This document shows positions 52,950 to 61,185 of a DNA stretch of 64,000 nt, piece by piece. The notes under the pieces are model-generated. The model did not search any database, was not told the DNA's origin, and was given only the letters and a program-made list of their open reading frames with translations. This DNA is from an uncultured Collinsella sp. (GTDB lineage: Bacteria; Actinomycetota; Coriobacteriia; Coriobacteriales; Coriobacteriaceae). Positions within the stretch are counted from its first letter, which is position 1, and each line of letters opens with the position of its first letter. The stretch covers positions 1-64,000 of the forward strand of contig CABVDJ010000009.1 in the NCBI GenBank assembly GCA_902497025.1. Reading direction: 5' to 3'. A program made the translations under genes and the position numbers.

Positions 52950-55712
52950 CTCGGCGCTCTTGAGAGCGCCGACCATGTCGATCCTATTGAGGGTGCGATT
53001 GGTAGTGAGGTTGACGATAAACGTAAAGACAAAGGAAAGCACTACGGCGAGCACATAACTCAGCGGCTCGACTTCGACGTCAAAGTACAGCGACGGCATC
53101 TGCAGGATGTACGTAAAGCTCTCGGCAAGCAGGCCACCCAGCGGCACGCCCAGTGCGGTGCCAATCGCCGTGAGGATCAGCGTCTCCTTGTTGACGTAGT
53201 GGTGCACCTCGCCACGACGGAAGCCCAGCACCTTGATGGTCGCCAGCTCGCGCTCGCGCTCGGAGATATTCGTGTTGGACAGCGTAAACACCACCACAAA
53301 CGACAGGCACGCCGCCATAAAGGTCACGAGCACCACGACGGAATTGATGATAGTGAAGTTCGCCTCGTAGTTCTGCCAATGTTCGGCCGTGCTCGAGATG
53401 GTGAGCCAACCGTCGCTCTTAAGCTTCTTGCTAAACGCAATCTGGTCAGAAGATGAACCCTTAAGCAGCACAAAGATGCCGTTAAGACGCGCGCTTCGGC
53501 CGAACGCGCGCTCATAGGTGCCCTGCGTCATATAGAGTGTGTTGCCCAGATAGTTGAGCGAAATGTCGCTGACTTTGACCTTGGCGACGTTGAGCGACGA
53601 ATCCTGGACCTGCGCCGTGTCGCCCGGTTGAATCCCCAGTACCAGCTGTGAACTCTTGCTCAGATACACATCCCCGTCACGCAAGGCGAGAGGCTCTTTG
53701 GACTCATCCTCCAGGCGCACGTAATCGCCCAAGTCACCCGTGCGGTCATCGGGCACCACGATCAGCTGCACAGTCTCGCTCTTTCCGCCGAATGTAAAGG
53801 TGACGTTGTCGGTCATAATCGGCAGCGTCGAAGTCACGGTCACGTTGGAATCATTGGCCGCGCTGCGCTCATCCAATGCCGCGCACGTCTGCGAAAAATC
53901 GTCGGGATTGGCGACCGCTAGCAGATCGTAGCGTGTGATGTGGCCGTACTGCTTGGGCGACAGCGCAACCGACGTATCACGAATGCCCATGCCGCAAATC
54001 ACAAGCGCCGTGCAGCCGGCGATGCCAAAGATGGTCATAAAGGCGCGCTTTTTATAGCGGAATAGGTTGCGTGCAGCGACCTTGTTCAAAAAGCCCATGC
54101 GGCGCCAGATAAAGCCGATGCGCTCGAGCAAGATGCGCGAGCCAGCGCGCGGGGCCTTGGGACGCATAAGCGAGGCCGGGGTCTCGGCCATCTCGTGGCG
54201 GCAGGCGATAATCGTGGCGCCCACCACGCCCACGGCAAACAGCGCCACCGAAACGATCGAGGACACGATGTCGTACGAAAGTAGCATCTGGGGCAGCGAG
54301 TACATGTCGTCGAACACCGTAAACAGGAACAGCGGCAGGCCCACAAATCCGATGATGTTACCGAGCACGCCGCCGATCAGACAAGCCCACAGCGCGTAGT
54401 CCACGTATTTGGACAGGATGCGCCCGCGCGAATAACCGAGCGCCTTATACAGGCCGATGAGTGTGCGCTCCTCCTCGACCATGCGTGTGGCGGTGGTAAG
54501 GCTGATGAGCACGGCGACGATAAAGAAGATGAACGGGAACACCGTGGCGATGGCTTCAATTGACGAGCTATCGCTCTCCACGCTCGAGTAGCTTGCGATA
54601 TTGCCGCGGTCCTGGATGTACCAGGTGCATTCGCCCAGGTCGGAAAGCTCGGCGCGGGCGTCGGCAAACTGTTGGTCGGCAGCGGCACGGCGCTGGTCCA
54701 GGTCGGCCTGCGCTTGCACGCGCTCCTCGCTGCCCTCTGCCATGCGGTTGATGTTATCCTGCTCGATCCCAAAGAGCATGGCGGCCTGACGCTCAGCCGC
54801 GTCCAAGCTCGCCGGCGTGTCGACCGTCAGCTCCTGGGCGCGCGCCTTCTCACGCTCCTCGCGGATCTTCTCGATATTGCCCTTGACCTCATTGATCTTT
54901 GCCGCGTAGGAATCCGAATAGGAGTTGAGGCTCTTGGCTCCCTCGACGATCACGTGGACCGCGGAGTAGGAAGAAGATGTCGCGGCGTCCTCGCTCACAT
55001 AGAACTTATAGTCCGCCGCCGAAGCAGCGCGAAAGGCGTTGACTGTCGAGTCGGAGCTCACATCAGTGGGGTCGAGGACCTCGGCCGTAATGGTGTAATC
55101 GCCCGCGGCAAACTGGTCCTTGGCGCTTTGATTGGACGAGCTCGCGTCATTGGCGGCAAAACTCACCGTATCGCCGATTTTCTTGCCCGATGCCTTCAGG
55201 AACTTCGAAGTCACCGCGACTTCATCAGCGCTCTCGGGCAAATCGCCGTTCACGAGCACCGGCTGATCGATGTTCTCCTTGGAGAGACTCTGCACGACCA
55301 CGCGCTCGCGCGTTGTACCCACGGCGGTGTAGGCGGTCTCGGTGTAGATGCCCTCGGCCGTTTCGACGCCATCGACCTCTTGTATGGCGTCGAGATCATC
55401 GTCAGTCAGGCCATAGGTCGACTGCACGTTAATGTCATAGACATTTTGCTGGTCGAAGTAGGCGTCAACCGAATCGCACAGGTCCTCGCAACCCGCCTTA
55501 AGGCCGCACATCACGCTCACGCCAAGCGCGGTGATGACCACGATTGACAAGAAGCGCTTAAGACTGCCTCGGATTGTGCGGTAGATGCCACGGCGAAAAA
55601 CCGTCGGCACCATATCGTTTGAGCTTTGGGCAGTGCGGTAGGTCGTAAAATCCTGCTCGCGCTCCGTGTTCTGCACGTCGCGGCGTAGGCTGTTTTGGCG
55701 GTCCTGATCCAT
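52947..55712 (-). CDS. FtsX-type ABC transporter permease
   Basis: 921 residues. First membrane helix near residues 45-65 (RFLSIVVITALGVSVMCGL), a large extracytoplasmic region (~70-370) with a helical part near 265-365, then a core of three helices (~385-520), a second outer region and a second core near 790-915 (VVLVTFMAACLSFVVVFTLS). Two FtsX domains in one chain, as in Gram-positive MacB/BceB-like exporters. The start is ambiguous: MDQDRQ (55712) lies 5 bases after the ATPase stop; a GTG four codons earlier would overlap it. The ATPase gene directly upstream is its partner. Substrate unknown; antimicrobial peptides or cell-wall turnover are typical for the group. Confidence 0.9.
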   Translation of the reverse strand: MDQDRQNSLRRDVQNTEREQDFTTYRTAQSSNDMVPTVFRRGIYRTIRGSLKRFLSIVVITALGVSVMCGLKAGCEDLCDSVDAYFDQQNVYDINVQSTYGLTDDDLDAIQEVDGVETAEGIYTETAYTAVGTTRERVVVQSLSKENIDQPVLVNGDLPESADEVAVTSKFLKASGKKIGDTVSFAANDASSSNQSAKDQFAAGDYTITAEVLDPTDVSSDSTVNAFRAASAADYKFYVSEDAATSSSYSAVHVIVEGAKSLNSYSDSYAAKINEVKGNIEKIREEREKARAQELTVDTPASLDAAERQAAMLFGIEQDNINRMAEGSEERVQAQADLDQRRAAADQQFADARAELSDLGECTWYIQDRGNIASYSSVESDSSSIEAIATVFPFIFFIVAVLISLTTATRMVEEERTLIGLYKALGYSRGRILSKYVDYALWACLIGGVLGNIIGFVGLPLFLFTVFDDMYSLPQMLLSYDIVSSIVSVALFAVGVVGATIIACRHEMAETPASLMRPKAPRAGSRILLERIGFIWRRMGFLNKVAARNLFRYKKRAFMTIFGIAGCTALVICGMGIRDTSVALSPKQYGHITRYDLLAVANPDDFSQTCAALDERSAANDSNVTVTSTLPIMTDNVTFTFGGKSETVQLIVVPDDRTGDLGDYVRLEDESKEPLALRDGDVYLSKSSQLVLGIQPGDTAQVQDSSLNVAKVKVSDISLNYLGNTLYMTQGTYERAFGRSARLNGIFVLLKGSSSDQIAFSKKLKSDGWLTISSTAEHWQNYEANFTIINSVVVLVTFMAACLSFVVVFTLSNTNISERERELATIKVLGFRRGEVHHYVNKETLILTAIGTALGVPLGGLLAESFTYILQMPSLYFDVEVEPLSYVLAVVLSFVFTFIVNLTTNRTLNRIDMVGALKSAE

Positions 55713-55717
55713 GGGCA

Positions 55718-56419
55718 CTACCACTCGATCGTCTCGATAGGCACGGGATTTTGCTGGACCGTCTCGCTCTCCACGCGACCGTTCTTAAAGCGGATCAGGC
55801 GATCGGCCATGGGTGCTAGCGCGGAGTTGTGAGTGATGATGATGACCGTAATGCCCTGCTTGCGGCAAGTGTCCTGTAGCAGCTGCAAGATCTGCTTGCC
55901 GGTTTTATAGTCAAGCGCGCCCGTGGGCTCGTCGCACAAAAGCAGCTTGGGGTTCTTTGCCAGTGCGCGGGCAATGGACACGCGCTGCTGCTCGCCGCCC
56001 GAAAGCTGCGCGGGGAAGTTGGCGAGGCGCTCGCCCAGGCCAACCTGGCAAAGCGTTTGCTCGGCATCGAGCGAATCGGGGCAGATCTGAGCTGCGAGCT
56101 CAACGTTTTCGAGCGCCGTCAGGTTGGGGACCAGATTGTAGAACTGGAAGACAAAGCCCACGTCGGCGCGGCGGTATTCCACGAGCTGAGCCTCGTTGGC
56201 GGAGCTCACGTCGCGCCCGTCCACCGTTACGGTGCCGGAAGTCGCCGTATCCATGCCACCCAGGATGTTGAGCGCCGTGGTCTTGCCAGCACCCGAGGCG
56301 CCCAGGATAATGGCGAGCTCACCGCGCTCAACGGTAAAGCTCGCGCCGTCGAGCGCGTGAATGCGGGCATCGCCCTCGCCGTATGCTTTGATGACGTCTT
56401 TAAATTCGATATAGGCCAT
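55718..56419 (-). CDS. ABC transporter ATP-binding protein (MacB/LolD class)
   Basis: 233 residues, the standard LolD length. Walker A LGASGAGKTTALN, Q-loop FVFQFYNLVPNLTALEN, signature QLSGGEQQRVSIARAL, Walker B LLLCDEPTGALDYKTG and H-loop VIIITHNSALA. The IERGEL-type start (TVERGELAIIL) is typical. It powers the permease encoded 5 bases downstream. A damaged family-I hairpin lies upstream in the leader region. Confidence 0.95.
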   Translation of the reverse strand: MAYIEFKDVIKAYGEGDARIHALDGASFTVERGELAIILGASGAGKTTALNILGGMDTATSGTVTVDGRDVSSANEAQLVEYRRADVGFVFQFYNLVPNLTALENVELAAQICPDSLDAEQTLCQVGLGERLANFPAQLSGGEQQRVSIARALAKNPKLLLCDEPTGALDYKTGKQILQLLQDTCRKQGITVIIITHNSALAPMADRLIRFKNGRVESETVQQNPVPIETIEW

Positions 56420-56473
56420 CGATCGGTTCCCATCTGGTCGGATAACTCTTTAGTATTACCCATTTCGCACCGA

Positions 56474-56520
56474 ACAAAAAGGGACAGGTTCATTTTGGCA
56501 GGTTTTATATGGGGAAACGG
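56474..56520 (+). repeat. Family-I GGGACAGG hairpin repeat, copy 7 (one arm decayed)
   Basis: Core AAAAAGGGACAGGTTCA, right arm TTTTGGCAGGTT (56493-56504) and tail TTATATGGGGAAACG are preserved, but the left arm (CGCACCGAAC) no longer pairs. Upstream of the ABC ATPase gene. Confidence 0.75.
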
Positions 56521-56620
56521 CAGCTATAGATAAGGCGCCGGGGAGGCAGAGAAATCATCGATTGGGTCAGGCCGACCGCCAAACACAACGCACGCATCTC
56601 AATCTGTCAGCCAAATCATT

Positions 56621-56634
56621 CGAACAGCTGTTCG
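56621..56634 (+). promoter_or_regulatory. LexA-like (SOS) box ahead of the GyrI-like gene
   Basis: CGAACAGCTGTTCG is a perfect 14-bp palindrome that fits the Gram-positive LexA consensus CGAAC-N4-GTTCG. It lies 57 bases before the ATG, directly beside two overlapping TATGAT -10-like sequences (56639-56649), so a bound repressor would block the promoter. Confidence 0.6.
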
Positions 56635-56690
56635 TTTCTATGATATGATTCAGCTATCTAAGCAGGCCAATACGCAGAAAGGCGGCCAAC

Positions 56691-57329
56691 ATGGCGTTCG
56701 ACTTTAAGAAGGAATGCAAGGAGCTCTACAGACCTGCGAGCAAGCCGAGTATCGTAACTGTCCCGCCTATGAGCTACGTTGCCGTTCGCGGAAAGGGCGA
56801 CCCAAATACCGAAGGTGGCGAGTATCAAAACGCCCTGCCGCTGCTTTACGGCATCGCCTATACCGTCAAGATGTCGAAGAAAGGCTCAAGGAATATCGAG
56901 GGCTATTTTGACTTTGTGGTACCGCCGCTCGAGGGTTTCTGGTGGCAAGACTCCCCGAGCGGCGACATAGATTATGTACGCAAGGACGATTTCAACTTTA
57001 TCTCGTGCATCCGCCTACCCGATTTCGTCACTCAGGATGACTTTGACTGGGCGGTCGCGGAAGCCACGGCCAAAAAGAAACTGGACTTTTCTGCCGTCGA
57101 GCTGCTTAAAGTTGACGAGGGTCTCTGCGTTCAATGCATGCACACCGGGCCCTACGACAACGAACCGGCGACCGTAGACGCTATGCATGAATACACGACC
57201 GAGCAGGGCTATGTCCCCGACTTCTCAGATACCCGTTTACATCACGAAATCTATCTTTCCGATCCACGCAAGTGTGCGCCGGAGAAACTTAAGACTGTGG
57301 TTCGTCATCCTATCAAGCGCGCTGAATAG
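56691..57329 (+). CDS. GyrI-like domain protein
   Basis: 212 residues. The N terminus FKKECKELYRPASKPSIVTV with PPMSYVAVRGKGDPN is followed by ALPLLYGIAYTVKMSKKG and EGFWWQDSP, and the C-terminal half has CVQCMHTGPYDNEPATVDA. These are patterns of the larger GyrI-like (SOUL/effector-binding) proteins, which bind hydrophobic or planar small molecules, and some hydrolyse toxic compounds. E. coli GyrI (SbmC) shields gyrase and is under LexA control; a LexA-like box lies ahead of this gene too. Ribosome site AAAGGCGG. Codon use is AT-richer than average. Confidence 0.85.
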   Translation: MAFDFKKECKELYRPASKPSIVTVPPMSYVAVRGKGDPNTEGGEYQNALPLLYGIAYTVKMSKKGSRNIEGYFDFVVPPLEGFWWQDSPSGDIDYVRKDDFNFISCIRLPDFVTQDDFDWAVAEATAKKKLDFSAVELLKVDEGLCVQCMHTGPYDNEPATVDAMHEYTTEQGYVPDFSDTRLHHEIYLSDPRKCAPEKLKTVVRHPIKRAE

Positions 57330-57499
57330 CGTGGAGCGTCATTTCACGCGCTGGGTTTTAAGCCAGCCAACCAGCCGCCTCCTAGGCCGTCCGGTAATTA
57401 TCTTGACGCGGCCCGTCGCATCTTATAAGTTTGTTTTGCTAAAGCTGGAAAGCCTCTCAACGATGCGCAACTCCAGCTCTTTTTATATCAAGAGGGCAA

Positions 57500-58750
57500 G
57501 TGTCGGAAAGCAAAATGTCAGAAAGCAACGCTTCGAGCAGAATCAAACGCCTGCCCAACACCTATAGCGGTCTCGTGCTCATGGGTGCCGTCGGAATCCC
57601 TATCGGCATCATCGTTGGCGCCATCTGCGCACTCTTTGGACGCGTGCTTCTGGCGATTGGCGCCTTCCGCGACGAACACATCACACTGCTCCTTCCCTTC
57701 CTCGCCCTCATGGGCTTGGCCATCGTATTTTCCTACCGCACCTGGGGCAAAGGCACCGATCGGGGCATGAGCCTGGTATTTGACGTAGGTCACGGACGCG
57801 AGGACGCCATCTCCCCGCGTTTGGTGCCGCTCATTATGTTGAGCACGTGGGGGACGCACCTCTTTGGCGGCAGTGCGGGGCGCGAGGGCGTGGCCGTGCA
57901 GATTGGTGCAACCGTCTCGCACTGGATCGGCAGGCGTCTACCTTTCCGAAACCCCGGCAACACGTTTTTGCTCATTGGTATGGCCGCTGGCTTTGCCGGG
58001 CTCTTTCGAACGCCTCTTGCTGCCACGGTCTTTGCTATCGAAGTACTGGTCGCAGGACGCATGGAATACCGCGCGCTGTTTCCCGCGCTTACGGCCTCGT
58101 TCGCCGCAAGTATGACCTCCGGCGCCCTGGGACTCGAGAAGTTCGAAGTCGCCGTTGTCGCCTCATACGCGCTTGATCTCCCCGGTCTTGGACGGCTTGC
58201 GGTGCTGGGTATCGCGTTTGGCATGGTAGGCGGCGCCTTTGCCTAGTGCCTTGCCCACGCCAAGACCCTTGCGGCGCGACTGCTCCCCAACCCCTATGTA
58301 CGAATCGCCGTTATGGGCATCGCGCTATCAGCGATTCTGTTCACACTGTGGCAGGGGCGATACTGCGGACTTGGTACCAACCTGATATCGGCAGCGCTCA
58401 ACGGTGACGGCAAGGACGCCATCATGCCTTGGGACTGGGCGCTCAAATTCGCACTCACCATTACCACGCTTGCCGCAGAATATCAGGGTGGCGAGGTGAC
58501 GCCGTTGTTCTCCATCGGAGCGAGCCTTGGCGTCGTGCTCGCCGGAATCCTCGGCATGCCCGTCGAACTTTGCGCCGCGCTGGGATACGCCGCCGTCTTT
58601 GGCGGCGCCACCAACACGCTGCTCGCGCCGATCCTCATTGGCTGCGAGGTCTTCGGTTTCGGTAATCTGCCGGCGTTCTTTATCGTCTGCGTTGTGGCTT
58701 ATCTGTTCAACATGGACAAATCGATCTACGCCCTGCAGGAGCGGGCGTAG
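57500..58750 (+). pseudogene. CLC-family channel/antiporter gene with an in-frame TAG
   Basis: One continuous frame from GTG 57500 (or ATG 57515) to 58750, about 416 codons, broken only by TAG at 58244-58246 (codon 249). Both sides look like CLC protein. Before the stop: GSAGREGVAVQIGATVSHWI, the fluoride-type CLC motif, and NTFLLIGMAAGFAGLFRTPL. After it: CLAHAKTLAARLLPNPYVRI, then GGEVTPLFSIGASLG near 330 and FGGATNTLLAPILIG. A TGG (Trp) codon changed to TAG is the simplest explanation. The downstream half has an ATG at 58313 but lacks a ribosome site. It may be inactive, or a split protein. No fluoride riboswitch was recognised upstream. Confidence 0.8.
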
Positions 58751-58777
58751 ATCGATGTCCAGGCAGGCGGTCTCAAC

Positions 58778-58917
58778 CGGAAACGGCGTCCCACTCTGAG
58801 GCTGTATTCCGGGACACGGTTTCCGCTTGGAACGCCATTCGGAAAGCGCATCCCGCTTTAAAACGGAATTCCGGGACGTAGTTTCCGTCTGAGCCTCCAT
58901 TCGGAAAGCATGTCCCG
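58778..58917. repeat. Family-VI alternating repeats (CGGAAAC..GTCCC), five units
   Basis: Units a 58778-58792, b 58809-58825, c 58840-58855, d 58871-58887, e 58902-58917. a, c and e read CGGAAA-x-TCCCG; b and d are the reverse complement form CCGGGAC-x-TTTCCG. Start-to-start spacing is about 31 bases, so neighbouring units can pair into hairpins (a with b, c with d). Lies between the CLC remnant and the Ogt gene. Confidence 0.85.
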
Positions 58918-58956
58918 TTCTTTCACGGCATCTTGGCTATGCAAAGCGCTCGAGTG

Positions 58957-59535
58957 TTACTCCTCGTAGGCGCCCTCAAGCCGAAGCAGCCACTCCTTGC
59001 GATCAAGCCCGCCGGCATATCCGTTAAGCGAGCCGTCGGCCGCCACCACGCGATGGCATGGCACAATAATCGAAACAGGGTTGCGAGCGACCGCGGCCCC
59101 CACGGCACGGGGAGACACAACGGGTGTCTCATTTCCCGGCACACGATGTCGAGCCGCAACACGCTGGGCGATCTCACCATACGTAGCGACCTCGCCACGC
59201 GGAATAGAAAGCAGCTCGTACCAAACTTCACGCTGAAACGCCGTACCGATCATATGCAACGGCGGCGTAAACCGAGGTTCCTGCCCTGCAAAATAAGCAT
59301 TCAGCCAAGCCCAGGAACGCTCAAGCACCGAAGAAGCCGCACCATTTGCCGGACTCACCGACGATATGCCACCAATACCGGAAACCGCATCGGCACCTTC
59401 AACGTGCTCCGCATCTTCTTTGAGCAGTGTAGAGCCAAAGTGCTCCTGTCCCTCAAACCAAAGCCCCGTCAGACCGCGGCCATCAGCGGCAAGCAAGATT
59501 TCGCCCAAAGGCGAGGCAAATGTCGTCGTGACCAC
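58957..59535 (-). CDS. Methylated-DNA--protein-cysteine methyltransferase
   Basis: 192 residues. Suicide DNA repair enzyme removing alkyl groups from O6-guanine. Acceptor Cys160 is in SIIVPCHRVV; GTAFQREVWYELLSIPRGEV, ATYGEIA and GYAGGLDRKEWLLRLEGA are family motifs. A region around residues 40-70 (ADAVSGIGGISSVSPANGA) is a low-complexity insertion not usual for Ogt. The start codon is GTG at 59535 with AAAGGAG upstream. A tandem hairpin array lies in its leader. Confidence 0.95.
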   Translation of the reverse strand: MVTTTFASPLGEILLAADGRGLTGLWFEGQEHFGSTLLKEDAEHVEGADAVSGIGGISSVSPANGAASSVLERSWAWLNAYFAGQEPRFTPPLHMIGTAFQREVWYELLSIPRGEVATYGEIAQRVAARHRVPGNETPVVSPRAVGAAVARNPVSIIVPCHRVVAADGSLNGYAGGLDRKEWLLRLEGAYEE

Positions 59536-59595
59536 CAGCGGCTCCTTTCAAAACTCCGCAACATAATACCGCGAATTGTGCAGACAACCCCAATC

Positions 59596-59745
59596 GACCC
59601 CAAAGTCACCCAAGGCAGCAGGCGCGCAGCGCCGCAGCTGCCGCACGACCCCAAAGTCCCCGCAGGCAGCAGGCGCAACGCGCCGCAGCTGCCGGCCGCG
59701 CCCCACAGTCCCCAAAGGCGGCAGGCGCAAAGCGCCGAGGCCGCC
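59596..59745. repeat. Tandem hairpin array, three units of ~51 bp
   Basis: Each unit is GACCCCAAAGTC-like spacer plus a hairpin: 59614-59642, 59665-59693, 59717-59745. Hairpins read GGCAGC-a-GGCGC..GCGCC-..-GCTGCC in units 1 and 2. In unit 3 both arms changed together to GGCGGC and GCCGCC, keeping the pairing. Confidence 0.85.
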
Positions 59746-59827
59746 GCCGGGACCAGGGCCCACAACAGCCACGTGCTCCCATCAGCCCAGCGGCCCCAAC
59801 CAACAACGGCCCCATCGCAGACCGCTC

Positions 59828-59974
59828 GCAGCCGAGTCACCGCAGGCGGAGGCCGGGCTTAGCTTTCAGAACACTCCGCAGACCAGTGTGGCGCCTTGTC
59901 CGCGGCTCCGAAGGAGCAGGACAAGGCGCCACACATGGTCGAGGACGTTCTGAAAGCTAAGCCCGGCCCCCGCC
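59828..59974 (-). repeat. Nested double-hairpin element B (3' of asd)
   Basis: Helix P1: 59851-59872 with 59947-59968 perfect 22 bp, extended by GGCGG (59845-59849) with CCGCC. Inner helix P2: GTGGCGCCTTGTCC 59888-59901 with 59919-59932. Minus-strand loops GTCCTCGACCATGT and ACTGGTCTGCGGAGT, tail GGCCTCCGCCTGCGGTGACT. Loops and tail match element A; the helices do not. Confidence 0.9.
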
Positions 59975-59986
59975 GGACAGGTCACA

Positions 59987-61012
59987 CTACTCGCAGAGCA
60001 GCTTAGCGATCTGGACGGCGTTGGTTGCCGCGCCCTTACGGATTTGGTCGCCGCAGCACCAGAAGGTGATGCCGCGCGCGGCCTCGGGGTTCGAGATGTC
60101 GCGACGCACGCGGCCGACCCAAATCAGGTCCTGGTCGGAGGTGTCCATCGGCATGGGGAAGCGGTCGTGTGCATCCTCGGCAGCCATATCGTCAACCAGC
60201 TTGACGCCGGGAGCAGCAGCCAGCGCAGCACGGGCCTCGTCAACCGTAATGTCACGCTCGAACTCGAGCGTGATGCTCTCGGAGTGCGAACGCAGCACGG
60301 GCACGCGCACGCAGGTGCAGTTCACGCGCAGCTCGGGCAGATGCATAATCTTGCGGCCCTCGTTTTGTAGCTTCATCTCCTCGGAGGTAAAGCCCTCCTC
60401 CTTGACGCCGCCAATCTGCGGAATCAGGTTGCTCGCCAGCTGAGCGGCAAACGCGCGCGGCTCGGGAATCTCCTCGCCACGGCCCAGGGCGGCCAGCTGA
60501 GCCTCGAGCTCGGCCATACCGGGAGCGCCAGCACCCGAAGCCGCCTGGTACGTCGAGACGATCATGCGCTTCACGCCGGCGAGCTGATGCAGCGGCCACG
60601 TGGGAACCAGGCCGATGATGGTCGCGCAGTTGGGATTGGCGATAAGGCCGTGATGCCATTTGATGTCGTCGGCATTGATCTCGGGCACGACCAGCGGCAC
60701 CTCGGGATCCATGCGGAAGGCATGGCTGTTGTCGACCACGACGGCGCCGCGCTTAACGGCCTCGGGCAGCAGCTCCTTCGCGATGTCGTCGCCGGCGGCG
60801 CCAAGCACGATGTCACAGCCCTCAAAGGCCTCGGGACAAGCCTCTTCGATCACGATTTGCTCGCCGCGGAACTCAACGGTCTTGCCCGCGGAGCGTGCGC
60901 TTGCCAACAGCTTGAGCTTGCCGACCGGGAACTCCTGCTCGTTGAGGCACTCGAGCATCTGGGTGCCCACGGCTCCCGTCGCGCCCAAAATAGCAACCGT
61001 GTACTGTTTCAT
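59987..61012 (-). CDS. asd: Aspartate-semialdehyde dehydrogenase
   Basis: 341 residues from the ATG at 61012 (AAAGGGGG upstream). Reduces aspartyl-phosphate to aspartate semialdehyde, the branch point to lysine/diaminopimelate, threonine and methionine. Seen: AILGATGAVGTQML (NADP), VDNSHAFRMDPEVPLVVPE, the catalytic Cys129 in IANPNCATI, STYQAASGAG, and RSHSESITLEFE with the catalytic His. lysC lies upstream on the same strand, so the two first pathway steps are a unit. A nested hairpin element begins 13 bases after the stop. Confidence 0.97.
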   Translation of the reverse strand: MKQYTVAILGATGAVGTQMLECLNEQEFPVGKLKLLASARSAGKTVEFRGEQIVIEEACPEAFEGCDIVLGAAGDDIAKELLPEAVKRGAVVVDNSHAFRMDPEVPLVVPEINADDIKWHHGLIANPNCATIIGLVPTWPLHQLAGVKRMIVSTYQAASGAGAPGMAELEAQLAALGRGEEIPEPRAFAAQLASNLIPQIGGVKEEGFTSEEMKLQNEGRKIMHLPELRVNCTCVRVPVLRSHSESITLEFERDITVDEARAALAAAPGVKLVDDMAAEDAHDRFPMPMDTSDQDLIWVGRVRRDISNPEAARGITFWCCGDQIRKGAATNAVQIAKLLCE

Positions 61013-61143
61013 GCTTCCCCCTTTAAAGGTTGTGGCTTTTGCCCGCACGCCGAGCAGGCCGATTATTGTTGCCAGTTTATACAAGAACAGGGCGGGCATG
61101 AAATCCGCCCCGTCGAAACGAAACCGAAACGAAACGCCCCGCC

Positions 61144-61175
61144 GTAGATTTTTGAGACATGACCCAAAAATCTAC
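61144..61175 (-). terminator. Hairpin between lysC and asd
   Basis: GTAGATTTTTG (61144-61154) pairs perfectly with CAAAAATCTAC (61165-61175), loop AGACATGACC. AT-rich stem without a following T run; could be a weak terminator, a processing site or another repeat type. Confidence 0.55.
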
Positions 61176-61185
61176 CGAACAGTCG

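Larger units (their letters stand above)
59536..59986. other. 451-bp intergenic region with a hairpin array and a nested element
   Basis: Between asd and the Ogt gene, both minus. Contains the 51-bp tandem hairpin array (59596-59745) and nested element B (59828-59974). Frames through it are low-complexity Ala/Pro/Arg translations of the repeats, not genes. Confidence 0.8.

Noticed and set aside
57330..57499. Fluoride riboswitch ahead of the CLC-type gene
   Set aside because: I could not find the conserved GGNGATGG start or the matching pseudoknot sequence; only a terminator-like AGCTGGA/TCCAGCT hairpin is present.
58244..58246. TAG as a recoded sense codon (pyrrolysine or readthrough)
   Set aside because: No downstream element or related genes are visible; other genes in the window use TAG as a normal stop (for example pfkA and asd).
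59596..59745. CRISPR or coding tandem repeat
   Set aside because: The units are self-complementary hairpins with near-identical spacers; frames through it have no start or ribosome site.
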